The notes under the pieces were generated by a model. It had not been told where the DNA came from. It searched no databases and saw only the letters and a program-made list of their open reading frames with translations. From contig MU839839.1 of NCBI GenBank assembly GCA_030411725.1, forward strand, positions 682,001 to 746,000: a DNA stretch of 64,000 nt. The letters are read 5' to 3'. The DNA is from Echria macrotheca (taxonomy: Eukaryota; Ascomycota; Sordariomycetes; Sordariales; Schizotheciaceae). The stretch's first letter is position 1. Every line of letters begins with the position of its first letter. Both the position numbers and the translations under genes were made by a program. Below, piece after piece: positions 10,194 through 21,730 of the stretch.

Positions 10194-13100
10194 TCATCCC
10201 AACCTCGGACTCTTCCTCCTCCCCGCGCTCTGCGCAAAGACACCCATCCCCATCCCCATCCCCTCAGGCCTCAAATTCTCCTGCTGCTGCGCCTCGGCCA
10301 CACTGTGCACACTCACAACACTCCCCACCTTTTTCGTTGGAATCCCTCCCCCGGCCCCCTTCCGTCCCCTCGTACTCCTCTTCATCAGCGGCACGGTATT
10401 CTCGCCGCTCGTCACCGGCAGCGAGATGACACTAGCGTCCCCTTCGAAGATGATCGAGCCTGTTGTCAGGTTGGAATTCAGACCGCGCAGGCTCATGCTT
10501 AGCGGGTTGCGGGCTGTGTTTTCTGTCGTCGTTGCTGCTGCGACGGAGGATAATCTGGATGGTGGTGGTTGTGAGGAGGAGGGAGACTTGGTCTGTGGTG
10601 ATAGGTTGGTGGTGTCGCTAAAGACGATAGAAACCGCCTTGCTGGGCGTGGGCGCGTCGCGCATGTCTGCCAGGAGGATCTCGTGCGCGCTCGTCCGAGG
10701 GAGCTCGGTCGGGTATTGGTACTGCACCTTCTGCGGCGTCTCGCCCGTTGGCTGGTACTCGTGGAGGAGCGTGTTCTGGATGCTTTCCCGCAAGTTGGAG
10801 AGTGGCTGGCAGACTTCTTCGTCAATCGGCGCGAGGCCGTCCTGCAGAGTCTGTGTTGCCGCGTCCATCTCGGTGCCGAGCTCCTCAACCCTCGCAAAGG
10901 TCTCCTTGCAGTGGGCCGAGATGTTGGCGAACGACTCCTCCACGGTATTAGTGAGGGCATCAACCGAGGCTGTGTGTCGCTCGTGGTGGTCGGCGTTCTG
11001 CGACTTGGCTCTTGACACAAAGTCGTCGAGATCGCGCATCTGCACATCCAGGTCCTTCATCTGCTCATCCACCACACGAACCGTCTCAGCATGGACAGAC
11101 TTGGTCGTCGTCTGGATCGAGTCGCTGTGCTTGTTTGCAATCTAACACTGTTAGTCATGTCAATCGATAGGAGCAGATGTACTTACCGTCCACTCGTCCT
11201 TGAGTTTACCCTTGAGCGTCTCACGCGACTTAGCCACCTCCTCCAGCAATTCCTCATCCCGAACATTCCACTCGTCCATGCCTTCGGAGAATTGGGCGAC
11301 ACTACCCTCGAATGTGTTGCTGGAGTCGACTACAGTCTGTCGTATGAGCGCAGTCTTGCCCGCCAGACGCGATTCTTGCAACTCGGCCTGTGAGCTGATC
11401 AGGGACGTAATCTGCAGAAGCAAATTCTCCCTCTCCGCAGCAGCCTGTTTCCTCTCTTCGTCCACTACTTCCTGTATCCTGGCAGCGACGGAGCCGTTCG
11501 ACTGGACCATGCTCTGGCTAGCTGCCTCTAGCTGTTGTCTGAGCCGATCCGATTCAGCCTTTTGGGCGCTGAGATGTCGGAGAACATCCTCAAACAGCGA
11601 TTTGAAGTCCTTCCCGAGAGAACTGTACGAGGCATGCAGCTGGTTGTGGAAGGTGTTGAGCTCGCTCAGCACATCCTCTGCTATCCTTTCTGCTGCTCCG
11701 GCAATCGCTTGCAGACTCTCGCCAACGCGTTGCTTCACGTGGTCGCGCACAACTTTGATCTCCTCCAACACACCATCCATTTCCTCCTTGGAGTTTTGCT
11801 GTTGCTCAAGAAGCATGGTCCTGGACTCGCCGAACTGGTCTAGGTTCTCATCGAGAAAGTCTTGTGTCGAGGATAGCTTTTCAAGTTCCTCCTTGACAAA
11901 GAACTGCATTCGTTGAGAAATGTTGGAAATGTGATCTTCTTGGTCCTTGCGAAACTCCTCAATACGGCCCTCCACAAGCTCGGTGACATTGGAGACCTGA
12001 GCCTGCGACATGGACCACGTGCTTCGGTTCAGGCTCTGAAGATCCGACTTCCGCTTATTCTTCTTCCGTAGACCGTCGACATCGCCGACCGTCTTTTGAA
12101 GGGTGGTCAGGAGTTCCCCTCCTACAGCATGAAGCTGCTGCTCCGTCTTTTGGTGTGCTCTTCGGATCAACGTCTCCTCGGCTAGGGTCTTCCTAGTGGC
12201 TGCTAGCACGAGCTCCGTCTGATCTAAAACCTCCTTCGTCTCGTCAAGCTGCATGCGGGTGCCCTCGTGCTCCTTCTTTAGCCCCATAAAGCTAGAGGTA
12301 AGCGCAAAAAGCTCCTGCACCTTCTTCCCCAGGTTATTCTCGATCATTTCGATCTTGGCGGCCTGCTCCTCGGTCAAGATACGTCGTGACTCGTTCTCGG
12401 CCGTGATTTCTTCGTACGCCTCGTTCGACAAGTAGACGCCATTGCGTTGACGCGTGGCAATGAGCTCACTCTTTAGCTTCTCAATCTCGGCCGTAAACTC
12501 GCGCAGCAGCGTCTTCTTATTCATGAGCGCGTTGAGTTGCGGCTTGTTTCGGATATTCTTGGCCCGAAACGCATAGTCCAAAGTTGAAATGGTTTCCTCA
12601 AGATTACTCTTCGCAGGTGACACCGTCGCAATGATGCATGTCTTGGTGCGGCCACCTAGCGAGTCTTGCAGTAGACGAGTCAACTTAGACTCGCGGTAAG
12701 GGATGTGGGAACTGCGGTCGACGAGGGCGTTGATGACGCGCCCCAGCGTGAGAAGACTCTTGTTGATGAGCCCAGCTTCGGCAGCCCGCTTGTTCTCGGC
12801 CCCTGAACGTTGGATGTTCTCACTACCAGCCAGGTCGACCAGGTTGAGCTTTCCGGTCATTAGATAGTCCTCTCCATCGTCCGTCTGTCGCTTGGCATGC
12901 ACTGTGATGGTGAAAATGGTATGACTTCGACTACTGAGGTCGTTGCACTTGGTAGCGGCGACCTGGCGTCTCACGCTGCCTTCTTGGAGCCATTTCAAGC
13001 CGTCTGTTGCACTGGTAATGTGCCTCTCCTCCATGCCCTGAACGATGGTCGTTGCGTGGCTCTTTCGAGAGTTGTCATCGTAGATTTTGAGCTTGCCGCC

Positions 13101-13862
13101 TTCCTCGGGAGACAGCAAATCGCGTAATTCTTCGTTGTAGAGCTCGATAAACGAGCATCGGACACAGTTGTCGGTCTCATCGATCTCGAGTTTGTTGAAG
13201 AGCGCGTGGAGGACGCGGGGGATGATTCCGGCCTCGTCTGATAGAAGCCCCAGTGTGCTAGTCATGTCACCAGACATGGTGTACGTCTTCCCGGTGCCCG
13301 TCTGCCCGTAGGCGAATATGGTACAGTTATAGCCCGTCAACATCTGTCACGGTTAGCACCCATACCACAGCAAGGGCAAAAGGCGCCTCACTTCGTCCAG
13401 GATGGGTTTGACCACATCATCAAATATCATGCTCTGGTCCGCGGCCGGGGAGAAGACGCGGTCAAAACTGTATGTCTTGTTGCTCAGAGCCGATGGTCCC
13501 ATGGCGAGCTCGACGACCTTCCCCTTGACGCCGTCTGTCCGGACGACCGGAGTGCTGTTTTCGCGCACCTCGCGCTCATTGCGACCCCGACATCGCACGA
13601 CGACGTTGATGTTGGTAGCCTCCCCAGCGTCGGCGTCGTCGAAGTCGCGCTCCTTGCGCTTCATGCCGGTAGTGGCCGTGGTGGCTGTCGACATGACCGA
13701 GCCAGCCGGCGATGTCGCGCCCGTTCGATCGGTTCGTGGAGCGGCCGAGGCGCGTCTAACACCCTGTCTGCTGGTGATATTTCTCGTGGGAGGTCGAATT
13801 CCAGAACGCGTGCCGGCTGCTGGGCGCGGAGGGGGAGCCATTGACGTGGCTCTGCGCTCCAT
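10194..13862 (-). CDS. Kinesin-5 (BimC/Eg5 family) plus-end mitotic motor, 1,191 aa
   Basis: Exons 13862-13392, 13343-11187 and 11141-10194 total 3,576 nt. A basic N-terminal extension (about 75 residues) is followed by the motor domain: NINVVVRCRGRNERE, P-loop GQTGTGKTYTM, switch I region NDLSSRSHTIF, switch II LVDLAGSEN, and the neck-proximal AFRAKNIRNKPQ. The stretch ENKRAAEAGLINKSLLTLGR is characteristic of kinesin-5. Long coiled-coil stalk segments occupy about residues 430-1,050, then a low-complexity tail containing NPLSMSLRGLN and ending KSPRLG. These motors form bipolar tetramers that slide antiparallel microtubules in the spindle. Length fits the family (about 1,000-1,200 aa). The start chosen is the first ATG in frame; an internal Met eight codons later is equally possible. 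Confidence 0.95.
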
Positions 13863-14426
13863 CGGGAGCGTGTCTCGTCCAAATGATGCTGCAAATCAAT
13901 CCAAGAACTGCAAGAAACGTCGATTGCAAGCCCAAAGAATTCAGCGCAAAGTTGCAGATCCAGGGTTGGCGGTGGTGGAGTGCACTGATCAATTGTTGTG
14001 CAGGGATTTCTGCGGGTTGGAAGGCGCGCGACACAAACACCCAGCCGCCATTGCCCCAGCAACGCGCACCAGGGCGCCAAGGCCCCTCCCCACTCTGGAA
14101 GATGCATGGCCCCACATGCCCCTCAGGCACGCTGCAGCCCCGCGTCGCCCGTGCCTGCCGGGATGACGTCCAGCTGGCCAGCTGAGAGCTCCAACACCCC
14201 GCCATCATCCCCGAACTGCTGGGGACTCATCACGAGGGAGCTACGCATGGTCCGCTGCGCCTGGTTCCAGACATTTAAGCTCCGACTGTTTCTCTCTTCA
14301 GCTATTCCCTGTTCACCGCTATCTTCCGTCGACGATATCACCCGACTCCAAGAGTAAACGTTGTTGTCGCATTGTTTGCCTGGAGCCCTCTCTCTGCATC
14401 TGCTATTGCGTCGCGGCGTCGCAGCC
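13863..14426. other. Divergent promoter region between kinesin-5 and PHAF1-like genes
   Basis: Both flanking genes are transcribed outwards. Several short frames exist but none has recognisable features. An in-frame upstream ATG-less extension reaches 14361 ahead of the PHAF1-like start. Confidence 0.4.
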
Positions 14427-15974
14427 ATGTCGCTCTTCTCTGCCCAGCTCCATCCGGGGCGGGCCTTGGGCTTTCTGGTCCTGGGTGCTTCGATGCACGA
14501 TATCCTCACGCGACTCAAGGCCGAGCCTCAACGATTTCTAAAGTTCGACTTGATGTACGACAAGACCGATCCCGTGAAAGAGCCCGTCATCCTGGGCCTG
14601 CCTGCGAATGGCATCCGGCTTCGCTTCGATGGACCCGAGCAGCGACTGCGACTCATCGAGGTCATTGACTTCACCAAGAACCACATCTTTCTCAAGCCCG
14701 CAAACGACAAAGAGCGGGATCTCGTCCGCCCACCGTCCAACACGCAAAGTGGCCAGCAGGACCTCGCTGCTGGCCCGACGTTCCGCCATATCTACCAGCG
14801 GTTTCTAGGCCCGACATATGATGGGGAATACATACCGCAGTCGGATACCGACGGCATATACGTGCTCTCGTACCCAGGGGTGGGATTCACGTTTTCCATG
14901 AAGAAGTCGGACTACAAACCCTCCAAGGATGTCGTTTCGCTGCTGTCTTCGTCGGCTATCCCTACGTCCATGGCCATCTTCTCGGGCGATTCTTGGGCAC
15001 AAGCGCGAGACACCATGTGGACCGAGATCTTGCCGAGCATCAAGACATTCCCGCCACTTGCTAAAGGCAAGGATGTCTGTCCCGACGAGGTTTCGCTCGT
15101 CAAAATCCACGGCGGCGGGAAGTTGCAACTGTTCCGAAAGTGGACGAATAACTCTTTCTGGATTTCGCTTGGCGACACCACCCAACAAGACCTGGTTGCA
15201 GAGCTCGGCCCTCCGGATGCGATATATCGGAAAAATGACCAACGCATGTATGTCCACAAGCTGCGAACCACAAGTAATACCGTGGCGCGGCCTAGCGGGA
15301 ACGACCTCAAACGGTTTGACGATCTGACGGACACGGACCAATCATCCGCCCATACAGCGTCTGATGGCTATGATTCCAACGACGAGGCCGTGGAGGATGA
15401 ACTCGTCGACCACGTCTCGAGCGAGTGTTTCTACAACTACTTTTATCTGGGATTCGACATTCTCGTATCAACACCAACCTCTCCCTCCAAACCACCCCCA
15501 TCACAGGGCCCAGATTCGGGCATCCCCGAAGTACAGTTCAAGTCAGCCTCTCCCGATCGGCTGGTCGCAACTAAGGTGATCTTGCATGGCAACGTGCCCG
15601 GATCCTACCCGTTTAACAGACACCGACGCTGCCGGTGGGAGATTGCCTACCTTTCCGGCGCGGTGGTTAACTCTGAGACGCCGTTTTCCGATATGGAGCC
15701 GAGTCTGCGGGAGGAGTGGAAGTCCATATATGCGTCAGAAGAAGAAGGAAAGCAGAAACAACGAGGAATGGTTCTCAACAGGGGTTGGGGTGACAGTCCA
15801 GGTAGTAGCTGCGAGCTTCTTGGGGGGTGGGAGGAAAGTGGCACTGCGACGACTCCAGGCGTGGGCAAAAAGTTTGACGGGAGCGAGGACTCAACGACTA
15901 CGCTGTACGGGTTTCCCGGATTAGTCTTTGAGGTTCTGAAGAACGGATACGTAAGTGCGGTGACGGTTTTCTGA
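14427..15974 (+). CDS. PHAF1 / UPF0183 (C16orf70) family protein, 515 aa
   Basis: A single exon starts at ATG 14427 (MSLFSAQLHPGRALGFLVLG), which gives the N-terminus usual for the family; codons upstream lack a better ATG. Family hallmarks are the N-terminal LHPGRALGFLVLGASMHDIL, GIRLRFDGPEQRLRLIEVID, the central YPGVGFTFSM and KVILHGNVPGSYPFNRHRRC near the C-terminus. Animal PHAF1 (phagosome assembly factor) binds endomembranes with BCAS3 during autophagy; fungal function is inferred from homology only. A low-complexity Asp/Ser-rich insert lies at about residues 300-345, which accounts for the length above the animal protein (about 420 aa). Confidence 0.85.
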   Translation: MSLFSAQLHPGRALGFLVLGASMHDILTRLKAEPQRFLKFDLMYDKTDPVKEPVILGLPANGIRLRFDGPEQRLRLIEVIDFTKNHIFLKPANDKERDLVRPPSNTQSGQQDLAAGPTFRHIYQRFLGPTYDGEYIPQSDTDGIYVLSYPGVGFTFSMKKSDYKPSKDVVSLLSSSAIPTSMAIFSGDSWAQARDTMWTEILPSIKTFPPLAKGKDVCPDEVSLVKIHGGGKLQLFRKWTNNSFWISLGDTTQQDLVAELGPPDAIYRKNDQRMYVHKLRTTSNTVARPSGNDLKRFDDLTDTDQSSAHTASDGYDSNDEAVEDELVDHVSSECFYNYFYLGFDILVSTPTSPSKPPPSQGPDSGIPEVQFKSASPDRLVATKVILHGNVPGSYPFNRHRRCRWEIAYLSGAVVNSETPFSDMEPSLREEWKSIYASEEEGKQKQRGMVLNRGWGDSPGSSCELLGGWEESGTATTPGVGKKFDGSEDSTTTLYGFPGLVFEVLKNGYVSAVTVF

Positions 15975-16423
15975 GTGGATGGGAGCAGGACATCGTGAAG
16001 CGATGATGGCGTATATGGCATTATCTATTGCATCATTGGGACTCTGGGGTTATTGCTTGGGGATTTTTGTCGGTTTTTGTGGCAAGGAGAGCGGTGTTAC
16101 TTGGCAACCTGGATGGGTCACGGGTCTTGAGCGATTACATGGTTTTGGGTAACTACTGCGAAGAGCTTTGGCGATTCTGCGGATAATTGGACAACTAGAA
16201 TATTCTCATGCAACCATTCGGGGTTTCCATCTTTGGACTTTGACCTGTCGGACACAGCCTTCAAAGACGACTTTGGGCGGCTGAATTATGGGCCGCACTG
16301 AAGATCAGATGGCCATGTGCTCAGACCCCGAGGCTTTGTTTCAACAACCGAAAACCTCTTATGCTTTTGATATGTATTTTTTACGAAGTGAGGATTCATT
16401 CCATCTGTCTCCTATAGATCGCC
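15975..16423. other. Intergenic region, no gene seen
   Basis: This is the 3' flank of the PHAF1-like gene and promoter of the GST-like gene. No repeat, RNA gene or convincing ORF was seen. Confidence 0.4.
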
Positions 16424-17370
16424 ATGTCTAGACAAAGATCATCCGTGCCGGAAGCATCCAAAGCACCGAAGCCGTTCCTGACGGTTTATTCGCTCGACCG
16501 CGACCACTCGCAGCACAGCCTGTCCATCTACGTCACAAAGCTCCAGCTCCGCTTGAGACATGGCGGCATCCGGTACGAGAACGGTCTCGGCACGCGCGGC
16601 GACGCGCCCAAGAAGAAGTTTCCCTACGTCCGCTTCGAGGAGTCGGGCGAGCTGATGGGCGACTCGGCACTCATCACGGAGCGGCTGGTCCGCGAGGGGA
16701 GGCTGGAGGATCTGAACGGCCGGTTGACGGCCGAGGAGAAGGCGAGGGATTATTGTCTGCGGGTTATGATTGAGGATCGGCTTTATTATCTTGTCGTACG
16801 TTTATATTTTTTTATCACCATTTGACCATTGTTTGGTTAGGGAGGAGGCTGATTCTTTTGGGGGTGGTCTAGAACTACGAGCGGTGGTTTATGAATTACC
16901 CGCTGATGCGCGACACGGGCCCGTTTGGACATTTGCCTTGGGGTTTGAGGCATGTCGCTGGATTTGTCGGGTTGCAGTATGTCAGGATGATGTTGTTCTT
17001 TCAGGGAACGGGGAGACATACGCCCGACGAGGTGAGGCACTTTACTGATGAGGCTGTGGACGCTATTGCCGGCTTTGCTGAGGCCGCGCGGGACAAGGCC
17101 GGCGGTGCTGGTAATAAAGAGGCGCCGTTTTGGATTTTGGGCGGGGAGAAGCCGACTGAGGCGGATTTTACGCTGTTTGGGGCGTTGTCTGGGTATTTGG
17201 TGAATCCCATGTGAGTTTTTTTGTCGTTTTGTTGGTATCGTCATGCTGATCGAGTTGGGATATACAGTCAACCGGCTACTACGGCTAGAGTAAAGGAGTC
17301 ACCCGCGCTCATCGACTATGTCCAGAGGATTCATCGGGCTTACTTTCCTGATTATCGCGGCTTTCCATGA
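16424..17370 (+). CDS. FAX/metaxin-like glutathione S-transferase fold protein, 270 aa
   Basis: Exons 16424-16795, 16873-17210 and 17268-17370 (813 nt). The N-terminal thioredoxin-like half is of the GST_N_4 type (LTVYSLDRDHSQHSLSIYVT, then KKKFPYVRFEESGELMGDSA) and the C-terminal helical half of the GST_C_6 type (WILGGEKPTEADFTLFGAL). This is the 'failed axon connections' (FAX)/Cdr-like group rather than classical detoxifying GSTs. The residue series around SQHSLS replaces the usual CPxC-like active site, so glutathione chemistry is uncertain. The second exon is bracketed by a 77-nt intron starting GTACGT and a 57-nt intron ending ATACAG. Confidence 0.8.
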
Positions 17371-18004
17371 TGATGACGGGGTGGCGGGGTGGGTCGAGAT
17401 GTTGATAGGGCTTTGCAGAATGGATTTACCGCTTGTTGACTCGTCATTTTGACAAGATGTACTTCTTACCATCTCTACTCAAAGCAAATAATCTCATTCT
17501 ATACTGTACTAGTGAAACTTAATATCGTGAACCTCAGTAGGTTTTGTCTGAATTCGGAACCTCGAGCGAAGAAGCTCGAAAACTTGAAGTTCAAAAAGAC
17601 CGACCCCACCAGTCTTTGGCTGCTGCAACTGCTGGGGTGCTTGACCCACTGTGGAAGCGAGATTCGTCGGCTAACAGTGGACCCGAGGCGCTGGCTCCGT
17701 CTGTGGAATTTGCCGGAGCGGATTTGGATGAAGTGCCGTTCGGAAGCTGACCACGCTGCAAGAGCTCCCACACAGCAGCTGGTGAATTGGATGCCGGCGA
17801 ATCGCAACGCCAGAAGCCGTTCTGACGTCGCGTCACATGAAAATCTCTTGTGTCGACCCCAGTCCCCTTTTAGATCTGTAGCTGCCGCCATTCGCGCCCG
17901 ACCGCTGCTGTCAACTCAACCTTAGCCATGCGTGGCCATAACCAACTCCTTTGACGTTTGCGGATCTACAAGTTGACGTTGAACGCCATGCGAAGACGCC
18001 AGAA
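17371..18004. other. Intergenic / 5' region of the large disordered protein gene
   Basis: Overlapping frames on both strands (17449-17925) look like chance open frames; their predicted proteins lack conserved motifs. Codons in frame with the next gene extend a little upstream (to 17951) but without ATG. Confidence 0.35.
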
Positions 18005-21000
18005 ATGAATGACGACGATGCGAGCCCGCCCAACAACCTTCGACCGCGCAGGGCGGCGAGGCAGTCCGAACCCTTCGACCGCGAACGAACCGCTAGCTCA
18101 GCGCTCGAGAGGGCCGATGCCGGGTCAAACGCCATGAGCACCGACTCTACTTTTACCCCCAGAACATCCGAGAGTCTCGAGCCCGCTCCGCGTATTTCTT
18201 CACCTCCGCTTCACGACGAAGCCCAGCGTCGGACCAAGCCTCACCACCGTGGGCATAACAAGCATCGGTCGAGCGGGGCGTTTCTACTGTCCGACCCCGT
18301 CGGGAGCAGTCCCGATCACAATGTCGCCGCACGAACACATTCACAAAGGAGCCGTCGGGACGGTGTTAGCCAACGACAACGACGGGCCGACGATGGTGCC
18401 AGCGCTCGGGATGCTCGGGCTGGGCCCTCTCACCGTTCTGACCCAACTCCCGAGCACTCAAGGGCTGCCGCAAGGGTCTCAACGGGCTCGGCAGTGACAA
18501 AGGGGGAATCTCTGGCTGGGGAAACCGCCGTCGGGTCGTCACCACGAACGAGCATGGCACCTTTGGATATGGATTCGGCGCAGATCGTCAAGATGGCCTT
18601 GAACCTGAGCGAGTCGAGGCGAATGGCGTCGCGGAGGAACGTTTCCCAACCGATACCACCGAAGCTAGCGCCTTTACCTGATGCTGCCGCAGGGGGAAGT
18701 TTGAGGCAGCATCTCCAGCAGCAACGGAGGGTTTCGCGAACCATCTCCCCCAAGCCGGACCGGTCACCTCGGATAGGCGGCCCGCGGGTTCTTAGTCCCC
18801 TACAGTCTGCCTTCGAGCCGGATGGCTCCTATCGCTATCACTTTTCGCAGTCGACACTGGCTCGGGCGCAAAAGGCAAAAGAGTACTTGGAGCTCATGGG
18901 ACAGTACCGGCGAGTACTCGATATGCTTCCACCACTAAAGCCAACCACGGTGGAGAGAACTCCAAGCGCAAGTCCGCCTGGAAGCCCGAACGGATCGGTC
19001 CATGTGTTCCGGGTCCCAACCCACACGGATGGCGTCATTGGACGGCCCTATAATCCTCTACAATACATACGAAACCGCAAAGTGCGAGCACGGGAGAGGA
19101 AGGCTATTGATGGCGAGAGCCAAGGGTTCAACGACGTTGTCAAAGTGTCTGAATGGGTAGATGACGTCTCTAGGTGGGTCGCCACCGGACAGACACAGGC
19201 TTCAGGAACTCCGGCCCTTCCCCCGTTCACAAGTGCCGACATCATGGCTCTCCAGGGCTCCCCGCTAGCTGCGGGCGCGAGGTCTGCCGCCTCTTCCAAG
19301 CCGAAGCGTCCGAGGGTAGACTGGGTGATAGACCCAGCAGATATGCTTGCAGATTTGTACTGGCTTGAGCAGGACGACAACAAGAAGCTGGTGGAAGACC
19401 GTCACTGGCGCCGCGTTTTCCCTCAGGGCGACGGCATGTACCGCCCGCTTTCTAACGACAGCCCTGGGCAGAGACTATTGACTCCGAGCTCGACACACGA
19501 GTCGCCTGACAACAAAGTAATTACTGAAAAGGTATCTACGGATACGTTACCGTCAAAACCAGAACATGAGCACGAACATATCCTCAGTACCGCCCGCGAT
19601 CGAGCGCAACAAAAGCTTCGGGCACTTAGGAGCTCCCATCATCGGCATACAGGCTCCATGCACAACCGTGATTTCTTGCGCATCCACCGAGGCTCGATCT
19701 CGGAGTCATCGGACACCGACAATGATAAACGGCGACGGGCAAGAAACGGGACGATCAGCAGCAGCGGTAAGGACCTGCTAGCGAAGCAGATGGACGACCT
19801 CATTGCGCAAGAGCAAAAGAGTCTTGGCAAGCAGTCACAATATGACCAGGAAGCGTCGCGTATGAAGTTCACCAGCCCTAGTCTGATGACGCCTGACCGG
19901 GAGACGACACGGACTTCAACCGTCCCAACACGATCCAGCAGTCACCGGCGGGATGAGTCACGGACTGACTTTAGTGAGACTGAGATCAAGCTCCCTCGGT
20001 TGAAACCACTGCCTTCATCTCCCCAGATCCAGGCAAGAGATAGTCTCGATATACCACGGAGCGGGAGGCGGCCATCCCTTGATTATGATACCTCGCAGCC
20101 CAATTCACCAGACCTACGGCCACTTCGGGATGTTGCGCTTATACCGGCCCTGGGTAGTGACCTATCGCCAATGTCGAGCAGACCAAGTTCGCCGACTAGG
20201 AATCCGTTGACGAGGGTCAAGAGCATATTTCGTGAGCGTAGCAAGGAGCGAACGAACGACATCCGCATCCCCATTGTGGAGGAGGATGGAACTGATTACT
20301 TCTCGCCGCCTCTTGAACGAGTCGAGTCGCCTGACTGGAAGACCGAGTCCAAGGGACGATCAAAGAGCCCGCCGAGGAAGGTGGGCACAGGCGGCACATA
20401 TGGCAGCCACAGATCGCACAGAAGTGTGGGCAGCGTCAAGCTTAGAGGCGAGGAGGGCTCCGGCTTGCGATCTTTGTTTCGAGCCCCGCGCATCGATAGC
20501 GTCTTGCGGAGTAGTGTTTCCAAGGTTAGCGACATGATCTGGCGGAGGGACTCGGGAGGCGTGGATGAGCAGTCCTCCAGCACGTCGTCTGACTCCTCAG
20601 ACGGCGAACATGGTCGAAGGGGCAGATCCCGGGGAAGATCAAAGGGGTCGCTTCTACCTAGTCGGACGACTTCTCGGCGACGCCATGACAGTGACACTAC
20701 ATCACAGCTCTTGTCACCCGGCGGCCAGCAATCACTGTCGGCTCCAGGCTCGTATCCCGCTTCACGGCCGATTAGCCGTCGCGGTTCTCGGTTCGATCTG
20801 CTCAAGCCCCCGCGGATTGATGTCCAGAATGCGTCGCCCACGGCGTCACCGCCTTCCGAGGTCGCGCACCCACCGCCGTTCGACGTGTCTGAGACGGAGT
20901 CGCGTAAGAGTAGCTACACCGACGCTCTTCGCACTGTCGATGCGCGCCTCGACGCTGTTCTCGCTCTCCCCAGACTGACTCAGATATCTCCCACGACATC

Positions 21001-21730
21001 CAGCCGTCACTGGTCTGTAGCCGATGGCGTACGCGTGGCTTTCCAACCCACAATATCGAGGAGTGAGATCGCCAGGCTCCGGGCTCTGCTCCTCGGCTTC
21101 GGGATCCAAGCGATGGAGATGGACCGTCGTGCCAGGGAACGTCGTATTCTCGCCTTTGTCCAGAGATCTGCCTCTCCAACAGCTGAAGCCCCCGGCTCGC
21201 CGTCTTCTGACGCGATTCCCTGGTCCGATATCGCACGTCTCTGTCCCGACCCCGAGGTCCGCGAACGTCTCGTCACCCAACCGGTCGCCAAGGCGGAACT
21301 TTACCCGCTCGCCGGCGGCATCCTCAGCGCATCGATGCAGGACTCGGCGCAGCAGTGGCAGACGGCCTCGGACAAGTTCAAGAACGAGACCGTGCCGGCG
21401 CTCTGGGAGAGGGTCGAGTCTCTAAACGAGAAGGTGGCCGGCCATCTGACACCGCTCGTGCAGACGGCGACGGAGGAGGCGGACGAGGCGAACCAGGATC
21501 TTGTTTCCGAGCAGAGACTAAAGGTCAAGAGGGTCATGGACGGCATGGATAAGATGCTGCGTCGTCGGCGGCGACGGTTCCGCTGGGTCCGTAGGGCGGG
21601 CTGGCTTGCTGTTGAGTGGGTTCTGGTCGGGTTTATGTGGTATGTGTGGTTTATTGTTATGATTACTAGGGTGTTGTTGGGCATTGGGAAGGGGGTGGGA
21701 CGAGCGGTGAGGTGGTTGTTGTGGTTGTGA
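18005..21730 (+). CDS. Large disordered protein with C-terminal membrane anchor, Mtc4-like (1,241 aa)
   Basis: One uninterrupted frame from ATG 18005 (MNDDDASPPNN). Most of the protein is Ser/Arg/Pro-rich and probably disordered. Conserved islands are YHFSQSTLARAQKAKEYLEL (about residues 275-300), RPYNPLQYIRNRKVRARERK (about 345), and RPRVDWVIDPADMLADLYWL (about 435). A helical C-terminal region (about 975-1,180) is followed by a basic stretch MLRRRRRRFRWVRRAGW and a hydrophobic segment VEWVLVGFMWYVWFIVMITR, suggesting a tail anchor. From memory these islands resemble yeast Mtc4 (maintenance of telomere capping 4) and its filamentous-fungal homologues; this assignment is unverified. The biochemical role is unknown. 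Confidence 0.65.
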   Translation: MNDDDASPPNNLRPRRAARQSEPFDRERTASSALERADAGSNAMSTDSTFTPRTSESLEPAPRISSPPLHDEAQRRTKPHHRGHNKHRSSGAFLLSDPVGSSPDHNVAARTHSQRSRRDGVSQRQRRADDGASARDARAGPSHRSDPTPEHSRAAARVSTGSAVTKGESLAGETAVGSSPRTSMAPLDMDSAQIVKMALNLSESRRMASRRNVSQPIPPKLAPLPDAAAGGSLRQHLQQQRRVSRTISPKPDRSPRIGGPRVLSPLQSAFEPDGSYRYHFSQSTLARAQKAKEYLELMGQYRRVLDMLPPLKPTTVERTPSASPPGSPNGSVHVFRVPTHTDGVIGRPYNPLQYIRNRKVRARERKAIDGESQGFNDVVKVSEWVDDVSRWVATGQTQASGTPALPPFTSADIMALQGSPLAAGARSAASSKPKRPRVDWVIDPADMLADLYWLEQDDNKKLVEDRHWRRVFPQGDGMYRPLSNDSPGQRLLTPSSTHESPDNKVITEKVSTDTLPSKPEHEHEHILSTARDRAQQKLRALRSSHHRHTGSMHNRDFLRIHRGSISESSDTDNDKRRRARNGTISSSGKDLLAKQMDDLIAQEQKSLGKQSQYDQEASRMKFTSPSLMTPDRETTRTSTVPTRSSSHRRDESRTDFSETEIKLPRLKPLPSSPQIQARDSLDIPRSGRRPSLDYDTSQPNSPDLRPLRDVALIPALGSDLSPMSSRPSSPTRNPLTRVKSIFRERSKERTNDIRIPIVEEDGTDYFSPPLERVESPDWKTESKGRSKSPPRKVGTGGTYGSHRSHRSVGSVKLRGEEGSGLRSLFRAPRIDSVLRSSVSKVSDMIWRRDSGGVDEQSSSTSSDSSDGEHGRRGRSRGRSKGSLLPSRTTSRRRHDSDTTSQLLSPGGQQSLSAPGSYPASRPISRRGSRFDLLKPPRIDVQNASPTASPPSEVAHPPPFDVSETESRKSSYTDALRTVDARLDAVLALPRLTQISPTTSSRHWSVADGVRVAFQPTISRSEIARLRALLLGFGIQAMEMDRRARERRILAFVQRSASPTAEAPGSPSSDAIPWSDIARLCPDPEVRERLVTQPVAKAELYPLAGGILSASMQDSAQQWQTASDKFKNETVPALWERVESLNEKVAGHLTPLVQTATEEADEANQDLVSEQRLKVKRVMDGMDKMLRRRRRRFRWVRRAGWLAVEWVLVGFMWYVWFIVMITRVLLGIGKGVGRAVRWLLWL

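Noticed and set aside
17449..17925. Overlapping open frames on both strands ahead of the large disordered protein
   Set aside because: No family resemblance, no start context, and they overlap each other; more likely 5' UTR/promoter.
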